In this document: piece by piece, positions 1 to 6,176 of the stretch
How the letters are laid out: every line of letters begins with the position of its first letter
Position numbering within the stretch: position 1 is the stretch's first letter
Source of the DNA: JAANXG01 sp034520625
GTDB taxonomy: Bacteria > Pseudomonadota > Gammaproteobacteria > Arenicellales > JAANXG01
Length of the DNA stretch: 64,000 nt
Direction: 5' to 3'
Assembly (NCBI GenBank): GCA_034520625.1
Contig: JAXHNI010000009.1
Coordinates: 682,001 to 746,000 of the forward strand
The notes under the pieces: model-generated
Database searches by the model: none
The model's input: the letters and a program-made list of their open reading frames with translations, nothing else
What the model was told of the DNA's origin: nothing
Position numbers and translations under genes: made by a program

Positions 1-2
1 GG

Positions 3-131
3 ATTCCGCTGCTGAACGCCAGGCTGCGTCGATTCTCGGCGCGCACGACGAAGTCGCGGAGCGCCGAGTCCGTGCTGGAAGTGGAGGAGAAGAACCAGCT
101 TATCGTTACGCCCAGGGCGCCAGGAGTCTAA
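3..131 (+). CDS. 3' end of an unidentified gene cut by the window edge
   Basis: An open frame enters from the left edge and stops with TAA at 129-131, giving about 42 residues ending in EEKNQLIVTPRAPGV. Composition is ordinary for this genome, but I recognise no family. The next plausible gene (134-292) lies convergently only 2 bp away. A second frame is also open across this stretch, so frame choice is not certain. Treat it as the C-terminus of an unknown protein at best. Confidence 0.25.
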   Translation: MPLLNARLRRFSARTTKSRSAESVLEVEEKNQLIVTPRAPGV

Positions 132-133
132 GA

Positions 134-292
134 TCAGCTGACCAGATCCGGTGGTCCCGAGCACGGCTGGCAGTTGGCGTGCGGGCGCGCGGGCTCGAGC
201 TTGTAATATCCCTCCATCGCATCACAGCGCGGACAGCCGCCGGCGCTCCGGTAGAAGAATTCGTAGTCTGTTTCGTCCTGGGGTTCCGGCAT
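134..292 (-). CDS. Small cysteine-rich protein (52 aa), zinc-knuckle-like
   Basis: This 52-codon frame begins ATG at 292 with a GAGG element 7 nt upstream and ends TGA at 134. The protein has a CPRC pair (residues 20-23), an aromatic stretch (YEFFY, YY) and a second pair in NCQPC (residues 40-44). A C-x2-C ... C-x2-C arrangement suggests one bound zinc. The C-P-x-C-D-A-M-x-G ... RPH-x-N-C pattern recalls short zinc-binding tails on phage-head or polymorphic-toxin type proteins, but that is a resemblance from memory. It sits in accessory DNA at the left edge, downstream of another small frame in the same direction (320-490), and may be a relic of a larger gene. Function is unknown. Confidence 0.45.
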   Translation of the reverse strand: MPEPQDETDYEFFYRSAGGCPRCDAMEGYYKLEPARPHANCQPCSGPPDLVS

Positions 293-319
293 TGTGGCGC
301 CTCGCAATCGAAATGTGCG

Positions 320-490
320 TCAGAATCGACCGCGAAACAGGCCCGCGTCGGCCATGGCGATCATCCTGTCCGGTATTGCTGCGCGCCTTTCATTCTCGTC
401 CGGACCGAGCGGCGCTGCAGAGAAGCGTTTGCGCACGGCGCGTTTAGCGATTTCCCTTCTCAGCGCACCCGGCCCCCCGGAGAAAGCCAT
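320..490 (-). CDS. Small hypothetical protein (56 aa)
   Basis: ATG at 490, TGA at 320. The product is Arg/Ala-rich: a basic first half containing IAKRAVRKRF, then GPDENERRAAIPDRMIAMAD. Its residue composition looks like a real protein more than the competing plus-strand frames do, but the start has only a weak GGTGG about 12 nt upstream. It lies 27 bp upstream of, and in the same direction as, the Cys-rich frame at 134-292, so the two may form a small operon or fragments of one decayed gene. No family is recognised. The stretch 491-628 upstream of it shows nothing else I can support. Confidence 0.3.
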   Translation of the reverse strand: MAFSGGPGALRREIAKRAVRKRFSAAPLGPDENERRAAIPDRMIAMADAGLFRGRF

Positions 491-628
491 ATTACTGCAT
501 TTCCACCGCGAAAGGCAGCCGGAACTCGGGGATGGGCCCGGACTGAGGCAAATACCTGATCGAATTGGAAGAACATTGTGTTATTCGAGATGCGTCAACT
601 CCGTTTCGAATTTGTGTTGACGGCAGGG

Positions 629-1522
629 TTAAACCAACAATGCCAAAGTCAACGTGGCAGCCACCAACAGGTTAGTGAGCAGATTCCAGACAACGTTTAC
701 TCCGAGCGCAGGTATGGGCACCGGCTCCGTTGGCGTCTTGAACGCCCATCGAAGAGGCTTCACCAACAACAGGGACGGCAACACGGCGGCCAGCACTGGG
801 ATAGGAAGTAAGCCGAGCCCGACTGACAGAGCAATCGATGTCGGCACCAGCAGGCCGGCCAGGGCGTAGACTTTCGCTGCCGCAGGCCGACCAAGTCGAA
901 TCACCAGGTGGCGTCTTCCACCGACACGATCCGCGGATTCATCCGGGAACTCGTTCAGCAGGAGTAGATTGAAGGTCATGAATGTTGCCGGGACGGCTGC
1001 CGCAATCGCCGCGGGACCGATTGCCCCCCCTTGCACTAGAGCAACGCCGGCGATTGGAAGCCCGCCAAGTCCTAGTCCCGCAGCAATCTCACCAATTCCC
1101 AATCTTGTGAGCACATCGGTGTAGCCGACCACGAAGATCGCGCCAAGTGTCATGAAGGGAAGCAGTTTCCAACCCACGAGTGCGTAGAACCAGACGCCTA
1201 TTGCCAAGCCAACGACTGCAGCAAAGAGCCCGAAAACGGTAGCCGTCTGTACCGACATGATGCCTGAAGGCAGGGTGCCGCTCCCACCGGAAAACGGGGT
1301 TCGCTCGGTCCGTTCGTCGATACCCGTGTGAAAGTCACTCACTTCATTGAAGATGTTTGCAGCAATGTGCAGGGACAGCAAACCAACCAGTGCCGCAATG
1401 GTGCGCAACCAACTGAAACTGCCGTCGTATGCGGCGGCAGCAGCTCCCGCTGCGACCAGGACAAAGGGCAGTGCCAGAAATGGTGCGCGGGAAACTCCCG
1501 CGAACGCTCTGGGATTCGGCAT
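629..1522 (-). CDS. UbiA/MenA-type prenyltransferase
   Basis: This 297-residue polytopic membrane protein belongs to the UbiA superfamily, which attaches prenyl chains to aromatic acceptors (quinones, haem O, others) within the membrane. Both Mg-diphosphate motifs are visible. The first is NIFNEVSDFHTGID (N56, D63, D69) and the second is NEFPDESADRVGG (N190, D194, D198) followed by RRHLVIRLG, the MenA-like pattern. About eight hydrophobic segments surround them. The acceptor cannot be told from sequence, and no menaquinone or ubiquinone genes are nearby. The position in an accessory region beside a toxin-antitoxin pair suggests a specialised or acquired enzyme rather than the housekeeping ubiA/menA. 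Confidence 0.9.
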   Translation of the reverse strand: MPNPRAFAGVSRAPFLALPFVLVAAGAAAAAYDGSFSWLRTIAALVGLLSLHIAANIFNEVSDFHTGIDERTERTPFSGGSGTLPSGIMSVQTATVFGLFAAVVGLAIGVWFYALVGWKLLPFMTLGAIFVVGYTDVLTRLGIGEIAAGLGLGGLPIAGVALVQGGAIGPAAIAAAVPATFMTFNLLLLNEFPDESADRVGGRRHLVIRLGRPAAAKVYALAGLLVPTSIALSVGLGLLPIPVLAAVLPSLLLVKPLRWAFKTPTEPVPIPALGVNVVWNLLTNLLVAATLTLALLV

Positions 1523-1620
1523 ATCCGGTTCCTGAGAGAGTAGCGTATGGCATCGCGCAGTGATCCGCCTATGAAGCCGATGTGACCCCGCAAGGATCCC
1601 TCAGGCAACCGGCTGCCACC

Positions 1621-1651
1621 TGATAGGTATCGGACTCAGACGACGTCGACT
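1621..1651. repeat. 31-bp direct repeat, copy 1 (spans the vapC stop)
   Basis: This segment is matched at 6128-6158 in the same orientation with 29 of 31 bases identical. Here it covers the last codons and stop of vapC. A nearby CCCGCAAGG is also shared by both loci (1598 and 6113 areas). The two copies bound a 4.5-kb block holding vapBC, the GlxA-type regulator, the methyltransferase and the MATE exporter. Confidence 0.8.
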
Positions 1652-2028
1652 TTGGCGCGATGTCCAGAGGCCCTCTTGAGTCGCTGGTCGCAGGTCAGCA
1701 GAGGCGCCTCGAGCGCCTCGGCCAGCGCCACGTAGACCGCGTCGTAAGCGGTCAGATTGTGGCGGAGCTCCCAAGCGCGTGGGAGGAGGAGATCGTGGGG
1801 ATAACGCGTGATCGGTAGATCGGCGAGATCGTCCAGCGCGGCCCGGCAGCGTTCCGGCCCGGACTCTCCCGACGCGGCGTAGCGGCTAAGGACCTGCGTC
1901 ACCTCGACATCGATGAGGTGCGGCGCATGCAGTGTTTGCTCTGAATCGAAGATGCATTCTTCGACAATTGCCGCTGTCGGCGAGCGTAGAAGCACCTCGA
2001 GCACCGCCGAGGCATCGAGGACGATCAA
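1636..2028 (-). CDS. vapC: PIN-domain ribonuclease toxin (VapC type)
   Basis: This 130-residue PIN-domain protein is the usual length for VapC toxins, Mg-dependent RNases that cut tRNA or rRNA and stop translation. The acidic active-site set is intact: D5 (in IVLDAS), E42, D96 (in YDAVYVALAE) and D114 (in LLTCDQRL). The gene starts with ATGA overlapping the antitoxin stop by 4 bp, so synthesis is probably coupled to the antitoxin. Activity would be neutralised by the RHH antitoxin encoded just upstream. The stop codon lies inside a 31-bp repeat also found at 6128-6158. The RNA target cannot be predicted. Confidence 0.93.
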   Translation of the reverse strand: MIVLDASAVLEVLLRSPTAAIVEECIFDSEQTLHAPHLIDVEVTQVLSRYAASGESGPERCRAALDDLADLPITRYPHDLLLPRAWELRHNLTAYDAVYVALAEALEAPLLTCDQRLKRASGHRAKVDVV

Positions 2029-2261
2029 CGACTGTCGCGCTCCGCGCGTACAGCCTCCGCCGGTGCCAAGGATGACGTGACGGTAGACCGGGCTTGAAGC
2101 CGCTTTCGAAGCTCCTCAGGTGTCGGCCGTTCGGCGACGCGGCGTACTTCCGCCAGCAGGTAGTCGGACAAAGACATGCCTGCGGTCGCCGCGCGTGCCT
2201 TGAGCCGGCGGTGCAGCTCGTCCGGTACGTTCCGGATTTGAATCATCATGGACATGTTCAT
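2025..2261 (-). CDS. vapB: Ribbon-helix-helix antitoxin (FitA/VapB type)
   Basis: This 78-residue antitoxin opens with a FitA-like ribbon-helix-helix: MIQIRNVPDELHRRLKARAA, then GMSLSDYLLAEVRR. The disordered C-terminus would bind and block the PIN toxin. In this family the beta strand beginning IQIRN contacts DNA. Several in-frame ATGs cluster at the 5' end (2261 and just inside it), so the true start may be up to five codons later. No strong ribosome site precedes the first one. The gene overlaps vapC by 4 bp. Three ACATGT hexamers lie at and just upstream of the start, as expected for autoregulation by the toxin-antitoxin complex. Confidence 0.9.
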   Translation of the reverse strand: MNMSMMIQIRNVPDELHRRLKARAATAGMSLSDYLLAEVRRVAERPTPEELRKRLQARSTVTSSLAPAEAVRAERDSR

Positions 2262-2290
2262 AACCTATAAACATGTGGAGAACATGTCAA
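2252..2290 (-). promoter_or_regulatory. vapBC promoter with three ACATGT operator-like hexamers
   Basis: On the minus strand a perfect -35 TTGACA (2285-2290) is followed after 17 bp by TAGGTT as a -10. The palindromic hexamer ACATGT occurs three times, at 2252-2257, 2271-2276 and 2282-2287. One copy overlaps the -35, one sits in the spacer and one overlaps the first codons. Such repeats are what RHH antitoxins bind in pairs, so this is probably the autoregulatory operator. Binding is inferred. Confidence 0.6.
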
Positions 2291-2366
2291 GGGCGCCGAC
2301 CGGAAACTCAAACACTTGCTTGACGAAGGCCGCTCGCGCGCATCCTTCCCTCGCGGCTTAGTGCGG

Positions 2367-3386
2367 TCACGACCCGAAGTCGGGTACCTGGAAGCGGCGC
2401 CGGTAGGCGCCGGGCGTGATATCCGTGATCCGCTTGAAGAGCCTGCGGAAAAACGCCGGGTCTTCGTAGCCGACCTTCCAGGCGATCTCGTCGATGGCGT
2501 CGTCGGTTCTTTCCAGGCGTCGCTTGGCTTCCTCGACACGCAGGCGCTGGACGTAGCTGATCGGCGACATCCCCGTGGCCCGCGTGAACCGCCGCTTGAA
2601 GCTGCGTTCGGGTAGCGCCGATCGGCGCACCATGTCATCGACCGGAGTGGCGGCGGAGAAGTGCGTCGCGAGCCAGTTCTGCGCTGCCTTGACGGTCGAG
2701 TCGTCGTGATCCATGGGCGGGTTGAAAACCATGTACGGAGCCAGCCCGTCGTTGTGCCATTGCATTGCGAAGAACCGGGCCATGGCCTGGGCCGTGGTGG
2801 CACCGGCATGGCGGGCGATGAGGTAAAGAACCAGGTCGTGCCACGACGTCGACGCGCCGGACATCAGGAACTGCCCCTTGTCGCCGGCCTTCACCAGCAC
2901 CCGCTCAGGATCCAGGCGCACTTTGGGAAACAGCCTGGCGAAGCCGCTGGCATAGGTCCAGTGGATCGTGGCATCCCGCTGGTCCAGGAGCCCGGTTTCG
3001 GCCAGCAGAAACACGCCTGAACAGGCCGAGCACAACACCGCACCCCGCTCGTGCATCGCCTTCAGCCAGGCGATCAGGACCGGGTGCTGGCCGGTCACCC
3101 AGGCCGCGTTTTTCACCAGAAGCGCCGGAAGTATCACGATGTCCGTGTGCCCGATCTCTCCGATCGACTTGTGCACGGGCAGCGGCACATCCCCGGCGAG
3201 CAGCACCGGCCGGCCGCCTTCGCCGACCAGCTCCACGGCGAAGGGTGGCTGCCTGGGAATGGTCTCGGAGATCGTGGCCAGCAGCGTAAAGGATGTCAGG
3301 ACATCATACATGCCCGTCAAGGTGGAGAGAGCCGCATCGGGGACCGCGACCAGGCTGACATGCAGGGGATGACCCGGAGCGGTCAT
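2367..3386 (-). CDS. GlxA-family transcriptional regulator (DJ-1/PfpI domain + AraC HTH)
   Basis: The first ~200 residues of this 339-residue regulator form a DJ-1/PfpI-like domain with the Cys elbow around C119-C122 (LCSACSGVFLLAETGLL). The last ~100 form an AraC/XylS double helix-turn-helix (RSFKRRFTRATGMSPISYVQ, then IDEIAWKVGYEDPAFFRRLF). GlxA-type regulators sense small amine or amino-acid-like ligands and usually act on neighbours. It is divergent from the methyltransferase-MATE pair, with a 129-bp gap that could hold a shared control region, so regulating those genes is a reasonable inference. The N-terminal domain is not expected to be an active protease. Confidence 0.93.
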   Translation of the reverse strand: MTAPGHPLHVSLVAVPDAALSTLTGMYDVLTSFTLLATISETIPRQPPFAVELVGEGGRPVLLAGDVPLPVHKSIGEIGHTDIVILPALLVKNAAWVTGQHPVLIAWLKAMHERGAVLCSACSGVFLLAETGLLDQRDATIHWTYASGFARLFPKVRLDPERVLVKAGDKGQFLMSGASTSWHDLVLYLIARHAGATTAQAMARFFAMQWHNDGLAPYMVFNPPMDHDDSTVKAAQNWLATHFSAATPVDDMVRRSALPERSFKRRFTRATGMSPISYVQRLRVEEAKRRLERTDDAIDEIAWKVGYEDPAFFRRLFKRITDITPGAYRRRFQVPDFGS

Positions 3387-3515
3387 TGTGCTTTTTCGTC
3401 GTCAGTGTGACGTATTTGGCTTGAATGGACCGGTTATGACGAGTCTGCCTCTCAAAGCCGGTGCCCGCCTGCCGTAATCTGAGCCGCACCTTAACAGCAA
3501 GCGGAGTACCAAGCC

Positions 3516-4574
3516 ATGCAAATCGATGAGAACGCCCTGAATGCCTTTGTGGAAAAGGCCGTGGGCGACCTGTCCGCCGGCTACGGCGGAGTTATGGTCA
3601 GCCTCGGCCACAAGTTGGGGCTGTACAAGGCCATGGCCGGGTCGGGACCGTTGAGCTCGCAGGAGCTTGCCGGCCGGACCGGCTGTACCGAGCGCTACGT
3701 GCGCGAGTGGCTCAATTCGCAGGTAGCCGGCGGCTACACGATGTACCACCCCGCAAGCAGCACTTACGAGCTGACGCCGGAGCAGGCCATGGTGCTGGCC
3801 GATGACACGAGCCCGGTGTTCATTCCACATGCGTGGAACGTGCCCGCCTCCATGTGGTTCGACGAGGAGCAGGCGATCGAGGCGTTCCGGACCGGCAGGG
3901 GCGTGGGCTGGGGCGAGCACGAAGACCGCCTCTACTGCGGTGTCGCCGCGTTCTACCGCAATGCCTACCAGGGAAGCCTGGTGCAGGAATGGCTGCCCGC
4001 CCTCGATGGCGTGGCTGCCAGGCTGGAGGATGGCGCCCGGGTCGCTGATGTGGGGTGCGGCCACGGGCATTCCACCGTCATCATGGCCAAGGCGTTCCCG
4101 AACTCGCGGTTCTGGGGATTCGATTACCACGAGGAGTCCATAGAGCAGGCGCAAGAGGTCGCCCGAAGCGAGGGCGTCGCCGACCGCGTCAGCTTCGCGG
4201 TGGCCAGGGCGGACGACTATGCGGAGAAGGACTTCGACCTGATCTGCTTCTTCGATTGCCTTCACGATATAGGCCACCCGGTGCGAGCAGCGGCGCACGC
4301 GAAACAGGCCCTGAAGCCCGACGGCACGGTGATGCTGGTAGAGCCGTATGCGTCGGACCGGGTCGAGGACAACATCAATCCCGTCGGCCGGCTCTACTAC
4401 GCGGCGTCGACCACGCTGTGCTGCGCGCACGCCATATCCGAGCAGGGTACTCATGTTCTGGGCGCCCAGGCGGGTACGGGTCGCCTGGCGGATGTGTTCG
4501 CGCAGGCCGGATTCCGCAGTTTCCACCCGGCGATGGAAACGCCGTTCAACCTCATCCTGGAAGCGCGCCAGTGA
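3516..4574 (+). CDS. SAM-dependent methyltransferase with N-terminal winged-helix (Rv2258c-like)
   Basis: The N-terminal ~90 residues of this 352-residue protein look like the winged-helix dimerisation domain of small-molecule methyltransferases (GPLSSQELAGRTGCTERYVRE, then a YELTPEQAMVLAD wing). The Rossmann methyltransferase domain follows, with motif I VADVGCGHGHS (D178-G184). Members modify small molecules, and some are annotated as regulators because of the winged helix. The final codon overlaps the GTG start of a MATE exporter (GTGA), so the two are translated together, suggesting that a methylated compound is made and exported or detoxified. The substrate is unknown. It is divergent from a GlxA-type regulator. 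Confidence 0.9.
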   Translation: MQIDENALNAFVEKAVGDLSAGYGGVMVSLGHKLGLYKAMAGSGPLSSQELAGRTGCTERYVREWLNSQVAGGYTMYHPASSTYELTPEQAMVLADDTSPVFIPHAWNVPASMWFDEEQAIEAFRTGRGVGWGEHEDRLYCGVAAFYRNAYQGSLVQEWLPALDGVAARLEDGARVADVGCGHGHSTVIMAKAFPNSRFWGFDYHEESIEQAQEVARSEGVADRVSFAVARADDYAEKDFDLICFFDCLHDIGHPVRAAAHAKQALKPDGTVMLVEPYASDRVEDNINPVGRLYYAASTTLCCAHAISEQGTHVLGAQAGTGRLADVFAQAGFRSFHPAMETPFNLILEARQ

Positions 4575-5944
4575 ACAACCCGCTGATCACCGCCCGCGAG
4601 GCCCGGACTCTTGCAGGTCTTGCGGTACCCATGACGGGCGTGGCGCTCGTCAACATGGGTATGTCCATCACCGATACGGTCATGATGGGCTGGATAAGCC
4701 CCATGGCTCTGGCCACCGGCGCGGTGATCAGCGACCTGTACTCCATCATCTTCTACTTTCTGGGCGGTATTCTCGGGGCGGTGTCTCCGCTGCTGGCCCA
4801 GGCGCTGGGCGCCGGCCGAGTCGAGGAGGTGCGACCCACGCTCCACAACGCCTTCGCCATGGCAGCTGTTATCGCTGTACCGGCGGCCGCGGGCGTTGCC
4901 TTGCTGCCGGTCGTGCTGGGGGTGTTCGGGGTTGACCGGGAGATCATTGCGCTTGGCGGCGGCTACGCGCTTGGTCTGGCCCTGACCGTGGTACCGATGA
5001 TCTTCGCGACCGTATGGCGGCATGCCTTTTATGCAATCGGCCGCCCGCGGGTCTACCTGACCGCAGTGCTGATGCTCCTGCCGTTGAATGCACTGGCCGA
5101 TTATGTGCTCATGTTCGGCTGGGGGCCTGTCCCGGCATTCGGCCTGGCCGGAGCCGGCTTCGCTTCGGCGCTGGTCGCAATCGGCCTGGTCGCCTACTTC
5201 GCCTGGTTCACCGTCAGGGACCCGGCGTTCAGGGCATTCGGCTTGTTCACAGGGTCCTGGGAGATCGATCCATCGACGCTGCGCAGGATTCTTCGGCTCG
5301 GGTTGCCCATCGGCGCGACAACCCTGGGAGAGGTGGGTATCTATCTGCTTTCCACCGTGATCATCAGCCTCTTCGGCGTCCTCGCGCTGGCAGCGCACGC
5401 CATCGCTCTGCGGTTCGCGGGAGTGCTCTACGCCGTCTTCGTCGGCCTGGCGCATGCCACTACGGTGCGGGTGGGCTATGCCGTGGGTCGTGCCGATATC
5501 GAGCAGACCAGAACCGCCATCCGTACGGCGATAACCACTGGTACGGCCATCGGCCTGCTGATACTTGCCGTCACGAACGGGTGGTCATCCGCCATACCAT
5601 GGTTGTTTCTGGACAGTGCCGACCCCTCTGCCAATGAAGTCGCCGCCACTGCCTCCGGCCTGTTGATGCTGCTCGGCATCATGAACGCCGCACAGGGCCC
5701 GGCTTCGCCGGCCACGGCGGTGCTCAGGGCGTTCAAGGACACCCGCGCACCGATGGGTCATTATCTGATCGGGTATTGGCTCGTCGGATTGCCCGTGGGC
5801 TGCATCGCCGCGTTTCCGCTCGGCTACGAATCCGAAGGGGTCTGGTTCGGCCTTGCCACGGGGATGATCACCACGGCCGTGCTCGTCACTATGCGATTGC
5901 TGCGCTACAACGGATCGCCGGCGACGGTAGACAGTCCCGCTTGA
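4571..5944 (+). CDS. MATE-family multidrug/toxin efflux transporter
   Basis: The start is the GTG at 4571 that overlaps the upstream stop, giving 457 residues, a normal length for MATE/NorM proteins. About 12 membrane segments are visible in two homologous halves. The first half begins LAGLAVPMTGVALVNMGMSITDTVMMGW, abbreviated here as an LAxPM...D-T-x-MMG pattern, and the second begins LRLGLPIGATTLGEVGIYLL. MATE proteins export cationic drugs or metabolites using Na+ or H+ gradients. The reading frame is open far upstream, but the coupled GTG is the sensible start. It probably works with the methyltransferase encoded just before it; the cargo is unknown. Confidence 0.92.
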   Translation: MNNPLITAREARTLAGLAVPMTGVALVNMGMSITDTVMMGWISPMALATGAVISDLYSIIFYFLGGILGAVSPLLAQALGAGRVEEVRPTLHNAFAMAAVIAVPAAAGVALLPVVLGVFGVDREIIALGGGYALGLALTVVPMIFATVWRHAFYAIGRPRVYLTAVLMLLPLNALADYVLMFGWGPVPAFGLAGAGFASALVAIGLVAYFAWFTVRDPAFRAFGLFTGSWEIDPSTLRRILRLGLPIGATTLGEVGIYLLSTVIISLFGVLALAAHAIALRFAGVLYAVFVGLAHATTVRVGYAVGRADIEQTRTAIRTAITTGTAIGLLILAVTNGWSSAIPWLFLDSADPSANEVAATASGLLMLLGIMNAAQGPASPATAVLRAFKDTRAPMGHYLIGYWLVGLPVGCIAAFPLGYESEGVWFGLATGMITTAVLVTMRLLRYNGSPATVDSPA

Positions 5945-6079
5945 GGACAGACAGGCGCATTTTCAGCCGGACGGAGTAGCTGAAACGCTGACTCCCACAG
6001 AAAATTCCGAGTGGTCCGGGTTTGCAAGCACTCCGACGCCTTGAACGCTTACGGCAAGTCAGCAGACTATTCGTGATAG

Positions 6080-6099
6080 TGGTGGGCCCGGCAGGACTC
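6080..6099. repeat. 20-bp att-like copy of the tRNA-Ile2 3' end
   Basis: TGGTGGGCCCGGCAGGACTC here is identical to 9330-9349, the last 20 nt of the tRNA gene including the encoded CCA, and has the same orientation. Duplication of a tRNA 3' end is the usual footprint of integration by a tyrosine recombinase. No integrase gene lies between the copies. The surrounding 5945-6176 gap has no gene that I can support. Confidence 0.75.
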
Positions 6100-6127
6100 A
6101 CTCCCGCAAAAGTCCCGCAAGGCCGAC

Positions 6128-6158
6128 TGATCGGTATCGGACTCAGACGACCTCGACT
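6128..6158. repeat. 31-bp direct repeat, copy 2 (vapC 3'-end relic)
   Basis: 29 of 31 bases match 1621-1651. Read on the minus strand it would encode a VapC-like last four residues and a stop, but nothing upstream continues the toxin frame. It is therefore a relic of a second vapC copy or a recombination scar. It sits 29 bp beyond the att-like repeat and just downstream of the BTAD regulator stop. Confidence 0.75.
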
Positions 6159-6176
6159 CATGTATTCGACGGGCCG

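Noticed and set aside
151..620. Three overlapping plus-strand frames
   Set aside because: Compositionally unlike proteins; the minus-strand small frames fit better.
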